Origin: Frankineae bacterium MT45
GTDB taxonomy: Bacteria; Actinomycetota; Actinomycetes; Mycobacteriales; Jatrophihabitantaceae
Reading direction: 5' to 3'
DNA: 64,000 nucleotides
NCBI GenBank assembly: GCA_900100325.1
Contig: LT629697.1
Span: 372,001 to 436,000, forward strand
The stretch's first letter is position 1; each line of letters starts with the position of its first letter. The notes under the pieces are model-generated. The model had not been told where the DNA came from and did no database searches. It was given only the letters and a program-made list of their open reading frames with translations. Of this stretch, positions 1 through 7,877 are shown in pieces. The position numbers and the translations under genes are program-made.

Positions 1-76
1 AGTTGATGGCCTCAAGGTCCACCGGGTCAAGCGGGTCGACCTGGTCGAGGTTTGGCGTGGGCGTGGCCGTGGTCAT
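1..76 (-). CDS. N-terminus of an unidentified protein, cut by the window edge
   Basis: Only the first 25 codons are inside the window. Reading leftward from the ATG at 76-74 gives a protein starting MTTATPTPNLDQVDPLDP, with an AGGAG ribosome binding site about 8 bases before the start. The visible part is a low-complexity Thr/Pro/Asp leader with no recognisable domain. It is transcribed divergently from the TetR gene at 174, and the shared intergenic region carries two palindromes, so it is the likely repression target of that regulator. Its function cannot be told from this fragment. Confidence 0.6.
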   Translation of the reverse strand, partial: MTTATPTPNLDQVDPLDPVDLEAIN

Positions 77-114
77 TTTGATCGGCTCCTCGCAGTGCGG
101 TACTGACGATTGAG

Positions 115-160
115 TAGACAGGTCTGTCTAACAAGGCTTCACAGTAGACAGATCTGTCTG
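115..160. promoter_or_regulatory. Twin TetR operators between divergent genes
   Basis: Two palindromes lie exactly 30 bp apart: TAGACAGGTCTGTCTA at 115-130 and TAGACAGATCTGTCTG at 145-160. The second has a perfect AGACAGATCTGTCT core. Spacing of about three helical turns puts both on the same DNA face. A possible -35 (TTCACA, 138-143) and -10 (TACTGT, 162-167) for the downstream regulator would overlap the second site, predicting autorepression and a start of transcription at or beside the ATG. Seen directly: the palindromes and spacing. Inferred: binding by the adjacent TetR protein. Confidence 0.75.
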
Positions 161-173
161 GTACTGTCAAGCC

Positions 174-770
174 ATGCCCAACAAGGCCCTGGTCACAGAT
201 GCGCGTCCCGGCTCCGCCCGGGATCGGCTGCTCGCCGCCGCGAACGAGCTCTTCTATGAGGAGGGCGTGCACACGGTCGGCATCGACCGGGTCATCGAGC
301 GGGCCGGGGTCGCCAAGGCCTCGCTGTACAACACGTTCGGCAGCAAGGAAGAGCTGATCCGCGAGTACCTGGCCGGTCGTCAGGCCACCCTGCGGGCCCG
401 CATCACCCGCGAGTTGGCGGCGCGCTTCGACACACCCCGCGCGAAGCTGATCGGCCTCTTCGAGATCCAGGGTGAGAGCTTCGCCCGTCCCGGCTACCGG
501 GGCTGCGCCTTCGTCGGGGCCAGCGTCGAGTCACGTCCGGGGGGATGCGAGGAGAAGGCGTCGGCCGACTACCGCGGCTGGCTGCGCTCGCTCATCACCG
601 AGCTGGCCACCGACGCTGGTGCCGCCGATCCGGCCGGACTGGCCCAGCAGCTCGTCTTTCTCTACGACGGCGCCTCGATCTCGGCCTGGCTCGACCACAA
701 CCGCGACGCCGCCGAACAGGCTCAGCTGATGGCCACCCTGCTGGTGCAGAGCGCGCTCGGCGAGGCCTGA
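174..770 (+). CDS. TetR/AcrR family transcriptional regulator
   Basis: A 198-residue protein with a TetR helix-turn-helix at about residues 14-60 (RDRLLAAANELFYEEG, then the GVAKASLYNTFGSKEEL recognition segment). The ligand domain has the YRGCAFVGAS segment common in AcrR-type TetR proteins of this length. ATG at 174 is the first start after the two palindromes and lacks a clear ribosome binding site, consistent with a leaderless message. It faces the truncated gene at the left edge and precedes the transporter pair by about 100 bases. It most likely represses itself and the divergent gene; the inducer is unknown. Confidence 0.85.
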   Translation: MPNKALVTDARPGSARDRLLAAANELFYEEGVHTVGIDRVIERAGVAKASLYNTFGSKEELIREYLAGRQATLRARITRELAARFDTPRAKLIGLFEIQGESFARPGYRGCAFVGASVESRPGGCEEKASADYRGWLRSLITELATDAGAADPAGLAQQLVFLYDGASISAWLDHNRDAAEQAQLMATLLVQSALGEA

Positions 771-866
771 GGCCGGTACCGCCTGGTCACTCTGACGGGG
801 TGATGCGAGCCGGGCCCGCATCCCGGATTGTTCAGACGGTGCCGACGATGAGTCCCAGAGGTTGCT

Positions 867-2147
867 GTGGCTAGGTCGCAGTCCAGCCGGGCCGCCGACT
901 CGAGCGCGGTACTGGCACCCCTGGTGCTGCCGGCGGCGCTCGTCGGGAGCGGCTGCGCCTTCATGCTCGTGGCCCTCAGCGCCCTGGCCAACCGCCTCGA
1001 GCACGTCCTCTGGACGACCCTCCCGAAGGCCCTCGGAGTCTCCGGCGAATCGGCCTGGTGGATCATCACGATCCTCACCGCCACCGGCTTAGCGGTCGGA
1101 CTCGTGGTCTGGCTCGCCCCGGGCCATGCCGGGCCCGATCCGGCGTCCACCGAGCTCGTCGGGGCGCCACTGCCGCTGGGCACGCTCCCGGGGCTGGCCG
1201 CGGCCCTGGTCCTCGCGCTGGCCGGCGGCGTGAGCCTCGGCCCGGAGAATCCGATCATCGGCGTGAACGTAGCCCTGACGGTGGTGCTGATGCGACGCCT
1301 GCTGCCCAAGGCACCACCGCAGCTCGGCATGCTGGTCGCGGTATCGGGGACGATCGCCGCGATGTTCGGCACGCCGGTGGCCGCAGCCCTTCTCGTTACC
1401 GAAATGGCCGCGATGTACCGCAACGGCCAGCTGTGGGACAACCTCTTCGTCCCGCTGGTCGCCGCTGCGGCCGGAAGCATCACCATGGATTTACTGGGTA
1501 AACCGGTCCTGTCGGTGTCGGTTGCGCCGTACCACAATCCTCGCGTCGTCGATCTCTTCACCGGTTCGGCGGTCGCGCTCGTAGCAGCGGGCCTGATGCT
1601 CGCCGTCGTCTACGCGTTCCCGCTGGCGCATACCGCTTTTCGCGCTCTCCGCCATCCGGTCCTGATGATCACGGCCGGAGGTCTGGTGCTTGGGCTGCTG
1701 GGCGCGCTCGGCGGCACCATCTCCCTCTTCAAGGGCCTGGACGAGATGAAGGAGCTCACCGCGAACGCGGCGGACTACTCCACCGGCAAGACGCTGCTCA
1801 TCACCCTGGTAAAACTCACCGCCCTGCTGGTCGCCGCGAGCAGCGGCTTCCGGGGCGGCCGAATCTTCCCCTCGGTATTCGTCGGCGTCGGAGTTGGGCT
1901 CACAGCGCACGATCTCGTTCCGTCCGTGCAGCCAGCGCTCGCCATCAGCTGTGGCGTGCTCGGCACGGTCATCGTCGCGGCGCGCGACGGCTGGTTGGCG
2001 CTCTTCCTGGCCGCAGCGACGGTCGCTGACGTGAACCTATTGCCGATGCTCTGCGTCGCGGTGCTCCCAGTGTGGCTACTCGTGCGACGACGCCCGCTGC
2101 TACTCATCGAAGCACCGGCCAACGTCCCGCAGGCAGCACCGAGTTGA
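867..2147 (+). CDS. CLC-family ion channel/transporter, YfeO-like
   Basis: A 426-residue polytopic membrane protein. CLC signatures are a GPENP segment near residue 122, corresponding to the GxEGP loop with the gating glutamate kept but the second glycine changed to Asn, and GGRIFPSVF near 330, matching the G-x-F-x-P selectivity loop. The overall layout resembles the divergent YfeO branch. The GTG start at 867 follows an AGAGG site by five bases. It ends 7 bases before the SulP-type gene, so the two are probably co-transcribed. Likely substrate is an anion such as chloride or fluoride, but this is inferred only from the family. Confidence 0.8.
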   Translation: MARSQSSRAADSSAVLAPLVLPAALVGSGCAFMLVALSALANRLEHVLWTTLPKALGVSGESAWWIITILTATGLAVGLVVWLAPGHAGPDPASTELVGAPLPLGTLPGLAAALVLALAGGVSLGPENPIIGVNVALTVVLMRRLLPKAPPQLGMLVAVSGTIAAMFGTPVAAALLVTEMAAMYRNGQLWDNLFVPLVAAAAGSITMDLLGKPVLSVSVAPYHNPRVVDLFTGSAVALVAAGLMLAVVYAFPLAHTAFRALRHPVLMITAGGLVLGLLGALGGTISLFKGLDEMKELTANAADYSTGKTLLITLVKLTALLVAASSGFRGGRIFPSVFVGVGVGLTAHDLVPSVQPALAISCGVLGTVIVAARDGWLALFLAAATVADVNLLPMLCVAVLPVWLLVRRRPLLLIEAPANVPQAAPS

Positions 2148-2154
2148 GCCACCG

Positions 2155-3819
2155 ATGAACCTCGGCCGTCCGAGCGGGCGGGACGTGCTCTCGGGATTGG
2201 TGACCGGCCTCTTCTCCATCCCGGAGGGGATGGCCTACGCCAGCATCGGGGGCTTCAACCCGGTCGCCGGTCTCTACGCCGGCATGGTTCCGACGCTCGT
2301 CGGCTCCTTCTTCGCCCGGACCGTCCTGATGGTCACGACGCTCACCAGCGCCATCGCGCTCTCCTCGCACAGCGTGCTGAAGTCCGCCGGCCTCGACCCC
2401 TCCGACCCCGCGAATGTCGCGGCACTCGCCCTCTGCGTGGGCGTCGTGATGGCCGTCCTCGGGCTGGCCCGGGGCGGGTCGATCATGAACTTCGTCTCGA
2501 ACGCGGTGATGACCGGCTTCACCACCGGAATCGCCCTCCAGATCATCGCCGGGGTGATCAAGGACGCCACCGGCTACGCCCCGACCAGCGGCAACACCGT
2601 CGGCAAACTCCTGCAGGCGATCGGACACATCGGGTCGTGGGACGGCTCGGCGGTCGCGGTCTCGGTGGCGACGATCGCGGTCTGGGGCGTCTTCCACTTC
2701 GTCAAACCGGTGGCCTCCCTGGCCACCCTCATAGCGCTGCTGGTCGTCAGCGTGGTCGTCTACCTGGCCAAGGTTGACGTCGAGACGGTAGGCGACATCG
2801 CCTCCATCCCCAACAGCCTCCCGAAGCTCACCGGACCGGCCTGGTCGGCCATCCCGCACGTGGCTCTCGGGTCGGTGGCGGTGGCACTGGTCGCGCTCGC
2901 CCAGGCCGCCGGCATTTCAGCCGCCGTCCCCAACCCGGATCGCTCCCGCCCCAACGCGTCGCGGGACTTTCTCGCCCAGGGACTGGCCAACGTCGCCGGG
3001 AGTGCCTTCGGTGCTCTTCCGGCCGGCGGGTCGTTGTCGCGAACGGGTGTTGCCGTGTCGGCCGGTGCCCGCACGCGCTGGGCCGGCATCCTCGCCGGCG
3101 TCTGGCTGATCGTGCTGGTCGCCGTCATGGGTTCGGCGGCCGAGCACATCCCGATGCCGGTGATCGGTGGGTTGATCATGGTGATCGGCGTCGAGCTCGT
3201 CATGGGACGGTTGCCCGACATCATCCTCGTCGTCAAGACCGCGCCGCTCTCCACGGTCGCGATGGTGATCACCTTCGCTGCGACGACCCAGCTTCCGCTG
3301 CAGTACGCGATCCTCATCGGCGCGATCGTGTCGCTCGTCCTCTACTGCGTCCAGGCCGCGCGGCAGAGCAGCCTGCTGGCCCTGGAGAAGCTCCCCGGCG
3401 GCTCCTGGCGGACCATTCCCGTTCCGCAGAAGTGCCCGAGCCGGGACGTCACCGTGCTGTACTACGGCGGGGTCGGGCTGTTCGCCGAGGTGCCGCACCT
3501 GGACGAGCTGTGGCCGAGTACCGACGACACCCACGGGGCGGTCGTACTGCTCAGCCTGCGGACGCTCCCCGACGTGCCCTCCACCGCAGTTGTCCGGGAG
3601 ATCGAGAAGCGAGCCGGACAGCTGACGGCCAACGGCAGCAAGCTGATGATCGTCGGGGTGACGCCCGAGCTCGAACGAATCCTCACCCGCTCCGGTCTGG
3701 TCGCGACCCTCGGCGCGAGCAACGTCGTCCCGGCCACCGACGAACTCTTCGGCGCGCTCAACCGTGCGGTGGAGGAGGCGCGAGAGTGGATCGCCCGGCA
3801 GCCCAACCGATCCGGCTGA
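2155..3819 (+). CDS. SulP family anion permease with C-terminal STAS domain
   Basis: A 554-residue inner-membrane transporter. The N-terminal signature GLFSIPEGMAYASIGGFNPV is typical of SulP proteins, followed by roughly 10-12 hydrophobic segments to about residue 405 and a soluble STAS-like domain (about 425-545) that usually regulates transport. Members move sulfate, bicarbonate or other anions; which one applies here cannot be decided. It starts 7 bases after the CLC-type gene, without a strong ribosome binding site of its own, which suggests translational coupling. The two anion transporters in tandem may balance charge or pH, which is an inference. Confidence 0.87.
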   Translation: MNLGRPSGRDVLSGLVTGLFSIPEGMAYASIGGFNPVAGLYAGMVPTLVGSFFARTVLMVTTLTSAIALSSHSVLKSAGLDPSDPANVAALALCVGVVMAVLGLARGGSIMNFVSNAVMTGFTTGIALQIIAGVIKDATGYAPTSGNTVGKLLQAIGHIGSWDGSAVAVSVATIAVWGVFHFVKPVASLATLIALLVVSVVVYLAKVDVETVGDIASIPNSLPKLTGPAWSAIPHVALGSVAVALVALAQAAGISAAVPNPDRSRPNASRDFLAQGLANVAGSAFGALPAGGSLSRTGVAVSAGARTRWAGILAGVWLIVLVAVMGSAAEHIPMPVIGGLIMVIGVELVMGRLPDIILVVKTAPLSTVAMVITFAATTQLPLQYAILIGAIVSLVLYCVQAARQSSLLALEKLPGGSWRTIPVPQKCPSRDVTVLYYGGVGLFAEVPHLDELWPSTDDTHGAVVLLSLRTLPDVPSTAVVREIEKRAGQLTANGSKLMIVGVTPELERILTRSGLVATLGASNVVPATDELFGALNRAVEEAREWIARQPNRSG

Positions 3820-3830
3820 TCGGTGTTCGG

Positions 3831-4457
3831 TCAACGGGGCCAATCGAGCACGACGAGCTGCGGCCATTCGGCTGACCATCGGGCTGCCTTCGTCCTGTAA
3901 ACGTCCGCTGGTGCGAGCACGGGGTTGGGCCGCAGGATCATGTTGAACACGTCCGACAGGCCGTGGGGCGCATAGATCTGCCAGGCGCCGTCAGCTGCGA
4001 GTCGCACGCCAAGACAGCAGGTAGTCGCGGCGAAGCTGTCGATCGCGGACTCCGTCGAAGTGTGCGGAGGGCAAGCGACGCCGAACCTCTGCTCGTACCA
4101 CAGGTGGACCCGGGCCTCGTTGCGAACCTCTACTTCTATGGGTAGATCGGCGAACAGAGCGGCGACCCGCTTGACGACTATGTCCTCTGCGTCCCAAGAC
4201 AGGTCACGATCGTCGAAGTAGAACAGGTCGTAGTCCTTGATGCCCAGATCAGGGTCACGGCCACTCACCACGTTCCAGACCGTTTGAAAGACGCATCCGG
4301 CGGTCAGGTACCAACCCGGCAAGCTCAGCGAAGCGGACCGGGAGAGGACCTCAACGAGCGTGGTGTTCCGCTCGAGCATGCTCCGCAGGACGGAGAGCTG
4401 GTCGTCGACGGGGAGCCGACCGAACTTGCCTGCGCGATCTGCTTTCGTCACGGACAC
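3831..4457 (-). CDS. Nucleotidyltransferase-like protein (NTP_transf_6 type)
   Basis: A 208-residue soluble protein. The segment GIKDYDLFYFDDRDLSW around residues 72-88 has the acidic D-x-D pattern of the nucleotidyltransferase-like family with members near 200 residues, and the preceding LTAGCVFQTVWN matches its glycine-containing strand. The C-terminal part (HGLSDVFNMILRPNPVL, then YRTKAARWSAEWPQL) is also typical of this family, whose substrate is unknown. Start is taken as GTG at 4457. It converges with the SulP-type gene, leaving 11 bases between stops. Function is a family guess only. Confidence 0.72.
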   Translation of the reverse strand: MSVTKADRAGKFGRLPVDDQLSVLRSMLERNTTLVEVLSRSASLSLPGWYLTAGCVFQTVWNVVSGRDPDLGIKDYDLFYFDDRDLSWDAEDIVVKRVAALFADLPIEVEVRNEARVHLWYEQRFGVACPPHTSTESAIDSFAATTCCLGVRLAADGAWQIYAPHGLSDVFNMILRPNPVLAPADVYRTKAARWSAEWPQLVVLDWPR

Positions 4458-4477
4458 CGACGCCGTTCAGTAACTAG

Positions 4478-4551
4478 TGGAGCGGGTGACGGGAATCGAA
4501 CCCGCGCAATCTGCTTGGGAAGCAGAGACTCTGCCATTGAGCTACACCCGC
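4478..4551 (-). tRNA. tRNA-Gly (anticodon CCC), CCA encoded
   Basis: Reading the minus strand from 4551 gives a cloverleaf: acceptor arm GCGGGTG pairing with CACCCGC, a D-arm with AGCTC...GCAGAG, anticodon stem TCTGC/GCAGA around the loop TTCCCAA (anticodon CCC, decoding GGG), a short variable region, and the T-arm GGGTTCGATTCCC. The 3' CCA is encoded at 4480-4478. Length is 71 bases plus CCA, normal for tRNA-Gly. It sits divergently upstream of dcd, as I recall for mycobacteria. Confidence 0.96.
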
Positions 4552-4640
4552 GAACAGCTCGCGACACGCGCGAACACTCGTGAACTGGGAAAATGCTACA
4601 CGAAGCCCAGTGTTTGCCAGGTTCCCGATTTCGCGGGCGT

Positions 4641-4656
4641 TATAGGGTCAGCCTCG
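4641..4656 (+). promoter_or_regulatory. Promoter of a leaderless dcd transcript
   Basis: A good -10 element TATAGG at 4641-4646 ends nine bases before the GTG at 4656, putting transcription initiation at or within a few bases of the start codon. No ribosome binding site lies between them. This indicates a leaderless mRNA, common in actinobacteria. No convincing -35 was seen. Confidence 0.55.
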
Positions 4657-5234
4657 TGCTACTCAGCGATCGTGACATCAAAGCAGCCGTGACCGCCGGG
4701 CGCCTGGTGCTGGAGCCCTGGGATGAGGGCCTGGTCCAGCCCTCCAGCGTCGACGTGCGTCTGGACCGCTTCTTCCGGGTCTTCAACAACTCGCAGTACA
4801 CGCACATCGACCCGGCCGAGCAGCAGGACGAGCTCACCACCCTCGTCGAGCCGGCCGGCGATGACCCCTTCGTGCTTCATCCGGGCGAGTTCGTCCTCGG
4901 CTCCACGCTGGAGGTCGTCACCCTCCCCGACGATCTGGCCGGGCGGCTGGAGGGGAAGTCCTCACTGGGACGCCTCGGCCTCCTCACCCACTCGACGGCC
5001 GGCTTCATCGACCCGGGCTTCAGCGGGCACATCACGCTGGAACTCTCGAACGTGGCCAACCTGCCGATCACCCTCTGGCCGGGCATGAAGATCGGCCAAC
5101 TCTGCCTCTTCAAGCTCTCCTCGGCCGCCGAGCACCCGTACGGATCGGCCGTCTACGGATCCCGCTACCAGGGTCAGCGCGGTCCGACACCGAGCCGGGC
5201 CCACCTCAATTTCAAGCGCTGGCCGACGGGCTAG
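4656..5234 (+). CDS. dcd: dCTP deaminase, probably bifunctional dCTP deaminase/dUTPase
   Basis: A 192-residue enzyme of pyrimidine deoxynucleotide synthesis converting dCTP to dUTP and, in actinobacterial forms, on to dUMP for thymidylate production. The core segment from about residue 107 ([18 protein letters not shown], then [15 protein letters not shown]) carries the family nucleotide-binding motif and the catalytic glutamate, and the C-terminus ([16 protein letters not shown]) closely follows the mycobacterial bifunctional enzyme as I remember it. The start is GTG at 4656, chosen because it gives the normal length and lies just after the -10. Longer in-frame starts would run back towards the tRNA region. 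Confidence 0.95.
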   Translation: MLLSDRDIKAAVTAGRLVLEPWDEGLVQPSSVDVRLDRFFRVFNNSQYTHIDPAEQQDELTTLVEPAGDDPFVLHPGEFVLGSTLEVVTLPDDLAGRLEGKSSLGRLGLLTHSTAGFIDPGFSGHITLELSNVANLPITLWPGMKIGQLCLFKLSSAAEHPYGSAVYGSRYQGQRGPTPSRAHLNFKRWPTG

Positions 5235-5238
5235 CCGA

Positions 5239-6828
5239 CTACCGCGGGGAGGAGATCTCCCCGAGGTTGACGGTCGTCGCCGGGAACGCACGGGCGGGGA
5301 CGTCGACCACAACCTGGTTCCGGCCGCCCTCCTTGGCCCGGTATAGCGCGGCGTCGGCTCGCGCCACCAGGTCGTCGAGACCCGCCCCGTCATCGGCCTG
5401 GGCCAGCCCGAGCGAGATGGTAACCGGCAGCGGCTCCTTTTGGGCGTGCACCTTGATCCGCATCCCCTCGGCCACCTCGAAGGCCTCCTCCGACGTGGTG
5501 TTGGTGAGGATGACGACGAACTCCTCGCCGCCGTAGCGAGCCACCAGATCGTCGGGGCGGGCGCTCTTGTCGATGAGACCGGCGACCGACTGCAGCACCG
5601 TGTCACCCATCTGGTGGCCGTGCACGTCGTTCACCGACTTGAAGTGGTCGATGTCGACCAGGAAGAGCGAGATGGGCAGGGCCTCCGGCGTCACCCGCAG
5701 CTTGGCCACCGTCTCGTCGAAGGTCCGGCGGTTGGCCACACCGGTGAGACCGTCGGTGGTGGCGGCGCGGCGCAACTGGGCGAGGATCGCGGTACGGGAG
5801 GCGGCGAGACCGGCCGCCACACAGGCCTGCGAAGCGCTGCTGATGACCCGTCGCTCCAGGCGGTTGCCGCGTCCCTGGTGCTCGAGCACGACCCATTCGG
5901 TCCCCTCGACGGCAGCGATCGGCAGTGCGATGAGGCGACGGGCGTCCGGGAAGAGCGAGGCGAGCCACTTGTCGTCCGGGCCGAGTCGATAGACGACCCG
6001 TGGTGGCGCGGTGGCCGAACCGGAGCGGAGCAACTCGGAGAGGAAGACACCCGTCTCATGCTCGGCCTTCTCGTCGAGGCCAAGACCGAGGTCGAGGGTG
6101 AAGCCGTGCTCAGACGGGGAGATCCAGGCCGCCCGGCGCACGTCCATCTCGTCATGGCAGAACTGCAGCAGCAGTTGACGAACGTCGTTGACCCGCTCGA
6201 CGCCGGCCAACTTCACCGCGAAGAGACGGAACGATTCAGCGTCGTAGCGGCGGCGGCGCAGTTCCCGCTCGTTCAGCGACGCGAACTGCGCGGTGGCGAT
6301 GACGGTCAGCCAGAGCACGGCGAGGTAAGCCAGCACCTCCGACTGGTCCTTGATCTCCAGCGACGGGTGCGAGATCGACCCGATCAACGCCGCCTGCCGA
6401 ATCATGAAGACGAGCAGGCTGTGCCAGAGCGCCACCTTCAGACCGGTCCGGAACGAGACGAGGAGGCAGACGGCAACCAGGTAAGCGGCGATGACGATGT
6501 CGAGGCCGACCGGCGTGCCGAAGATGCGCTCGCCCTGCAGGAAGACACCGTCGACCAGCAATGAGAGGCCGAATGTCCGCAGAGCCAGGCCACGTCGTGC
6601 GGTGAGTACCGGTGCGCTCAGCATCGAGGTCGTGAGCAGGTACAACACCACGACGAGCCACTGGGCGACGGCGCTCGAGTTCGGCACCAGCAGGACCTGC
6701 AGCAGGCCGATGGTGATCGCCGCGACGAAGCGGAAGGACATCAGGACGAGGACGCGCTCCGAGAGCGGGACGATCTCGTCGGCCTGCTGGCTGCGCAGGC
6801 CCTTGGCGCCGGCGGAGAGTGCGCTCAC
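5239..6828 (-). CDS. Membrane-bound diguanylate cyclase (GGDEF) with GAF-like region
   Basis: A 529-residue protein expected to make c-di-GMP from two GTP. Residues about 28-190 hold five or six hydrophobic segments; a soluble, GAF-like sensor region follows (about 205-345); the GGDEF domain occupies about 355-505. The active-site GGEEF is intact at about 433-437, and an RxxD product-inhibition site (RPDD, about 424-427) sits five residues upstream, so an active, feedback-limited cyclase is predicted. The GTG start overlaps the stop of the preceding membrane protein gene by four bases, so the two are translationally coupled. It is the last gene of the TasA-like/SipW-like cluster, suggesting that c-di-GMP signalling is tied to surface fibre production. 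Confidence 0.92.
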   Translation of the reverse strand: MSALSAGAKGLRSQQADEIVPLSERVLVLMSFRFVAAITIGLLQVLLVPNSSAVAQWLVVVLYLLTTSMLSAPVLTARRGLALRTFGLSLLVDGVFLQGERIFGTPVGLDIVIAAYLVAVCLLVSFRTGLKVALWHSLLVFMIRQAALIGSISHPSLEIKDQSEVLAYLAVLWLTVIATAQFASLNERELRRRRYDAESFRLFAVKLAGVERVNDVRQLLLQFCHDEMDVRRAAWISPSEHGFTLDLGLGLDEKAEHETGVFLSELLRSGSATAPPRVVYRLGPDDKWLASLFPDARRLIALPIAAVEGTEWVVLEHQGRGNRLERRVISSASQACVAAGLAASRTAILAQLRRAATTDGLTGVANRRTFDETVAKLRVTPEALPISLFLVDIDHFKSVNDVHGHQMGDTVLQSVAGLIDKSARPDDLVARYGGEEFVVILTNTTSEEAFEVAEGMRIKVHAQKEPLPVTISLGLAQADDGAGLDDLVARADAALYRAKEGGRNQVVVDVPARAFPATTVNLGEISSPR

Positions 6829-7733
6829 AGCTGCACCTCCGACGGGCGCAGGGTGAAGCGCAGGTCATCGTTGCGCACCGGGGCCAGGGCCAGCTTCGGG
6901 TCGCGCCGGTCGACGCTCTCCTGAGCGATGAAGAAGGCGAAGGCCAGCGCGAGGAGGATCAACGGGTACTGCGGGTGACGCAGCAGGGCGGCCGAGACCG
7001 CACCCGCGGTGGAGACAGCCTTACTGAGCCACGGCTGCGCGGGGCGGCCGAGGGTGACCGTCGGGTTCTCCGGGTGCGCGGGAGGGTTCGAGTTCCCCGT
7101 CGGCGGCTGCGGGCGGTGCGGCGGCACGGCGGCCGGGCGTGGGGTGACCGTCGGGTGGACCGTCGGCTTCGGAGTCGGTGCCGGGACGGTCAGCGGGGCC
7201 GTGTCGTAGTGCCAGGCGAAGGATGCCTGCGCGGTCGAGACGAGCGGCACCTCCTCGGCGGCCTTGACGGTGATCCGGAATCGCCAGGTCGGGGCGCTCT
7301 TGGGCAGCCAGCCGGTGACGACCCCCTTCTCGGGGTGGTCGGAGGAGACGGCGAGACCAGTGAGCGGGCCCTGGTAGATCTGGGTTCCGGTGAAGTCGGC
7401 GCAGCTGCTGCTATCAGCCGGTCCAGCGATCACGGTGACGGTGAGGAACTTGGCCAGCGGGCCGGAGATCTCCTGGCCGGCGAAGGCGACAGAGTCGGCC
7501 GGCCCAGCGTTCTCTACGGTGACGTCGGTGCAGGCGGTGTTCTGCTGGCCGGCCAACATGTCGTTGACCGTGAAGAGCGGCTTGCCGTCATTGTCACCGA
7601 ACATCGAGACGGTCCCGTCGGAGAGGGTCGGCGTCGGGGTCGCCGAGGCGACGCCGGCAACGACGAGGAAGAAGAGTCCGGCGAGTACTGCAGGCACGCC
7701 TATCCAGCTACGCAGGAGCCGTCGCCATGCCAC
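6825..7733 (-). CDS. Secreted, C-terminally anchored TasA/camelysin-like protein
   Basis: A 302-residue protein with a signal peptide (RRLLRSW, hydrophobic about 12-28, VASA cleavage area). The mature part has a beta-rich domain whose start (FGDNDGKPLFTVNDMLAGQ, then ACTDVTVENAG) resembles the fibre-protein pattern of the gene at 9109 (AMFNVTNLSPG, then KCIEVDYTG). A Pro/Thr-rich stalk (about 185-230) leads to a transmembrane segment near 252-270 and a cytoplasmic tail of about 30 residues. It would be an envelope anchor or assembly partner for the fibre protein. It overlaps the cyclase gene by four bases. No family was recognised with confidence; the relation to TasA-like proteins rests on motif similarity only. 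Confidence 0.7.
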   Translation of the reverse strand: MAWRRLLRSWIGVPAVLAGLFFLVVAGVASATPTPTLSDGTVSMFGDNDGKPLFTVNDMLAGQQNTACTDVTVENAGPADSVAFAGQEISGPLAKFLTVTVIAGPADSSSCADFTGTQIYQGPLTGLAVSSDHPEKGVVTGWLPKSAPTWRFRITVKAAEEVPLVSTAQASFAWHYDTAPLTVPAPTPKPTVHPTVTPRPAAVPPHRPQPPTGNSNPPAHPENPTVTLGRPAQPWLSKAVSTAGAVSAALLRHPQYPLILLALAFAFFIAQESVDRRDPKLALAPVRNDDLRFTLRPSEVQL

Positions 7734-7767
7734 TCACCTCAACTCCAATCCGTCTCTTGAGGGTTTC

Positions 7768-7787
7768 ACCGGAGGTCCGTCTCCGGT
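7768..7787. other. Hairpin in the gap between signal peptidase and anchor genes
   Basis: A perfect inverted repeat, ACCGGAG at 7768-7774 and CTCCGGT at 7781-7787 with a six-base loop, lies in the 144-base gap between the two minus-strand genes. No T-run follows on the minus strand. It could be an attenuator, an RNA-processing site or a weak terminator separating the fibre genes from the anchor/cyclase pair. Confidence 0.4.
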
Positions 7788-7877
7788 TCTCGCTATCGGT
7801 TTATCGGCACAGAATCCCCACAACTGAGGCCCAGTGCCGCGCTCAGGGCTCAGTCGGCGGTCAACAGCGCGGACCCG

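Noticed and set aside
4478-4551. tRNA gene as an integration site of a mobile element
   Set aside because: No integrase gene, no direct repeat of the tRNA 3' end and no composition shift were seen on either side; the neighbouring dcd is a housekeeping gene.
5440-6564. Long plus-strand frame opposite the diguanylate cyclase
   Set aside because: The translation is Glu/Arg/Gly-rich without domains; the minus frame encodes an intact GGEEF enzyme.
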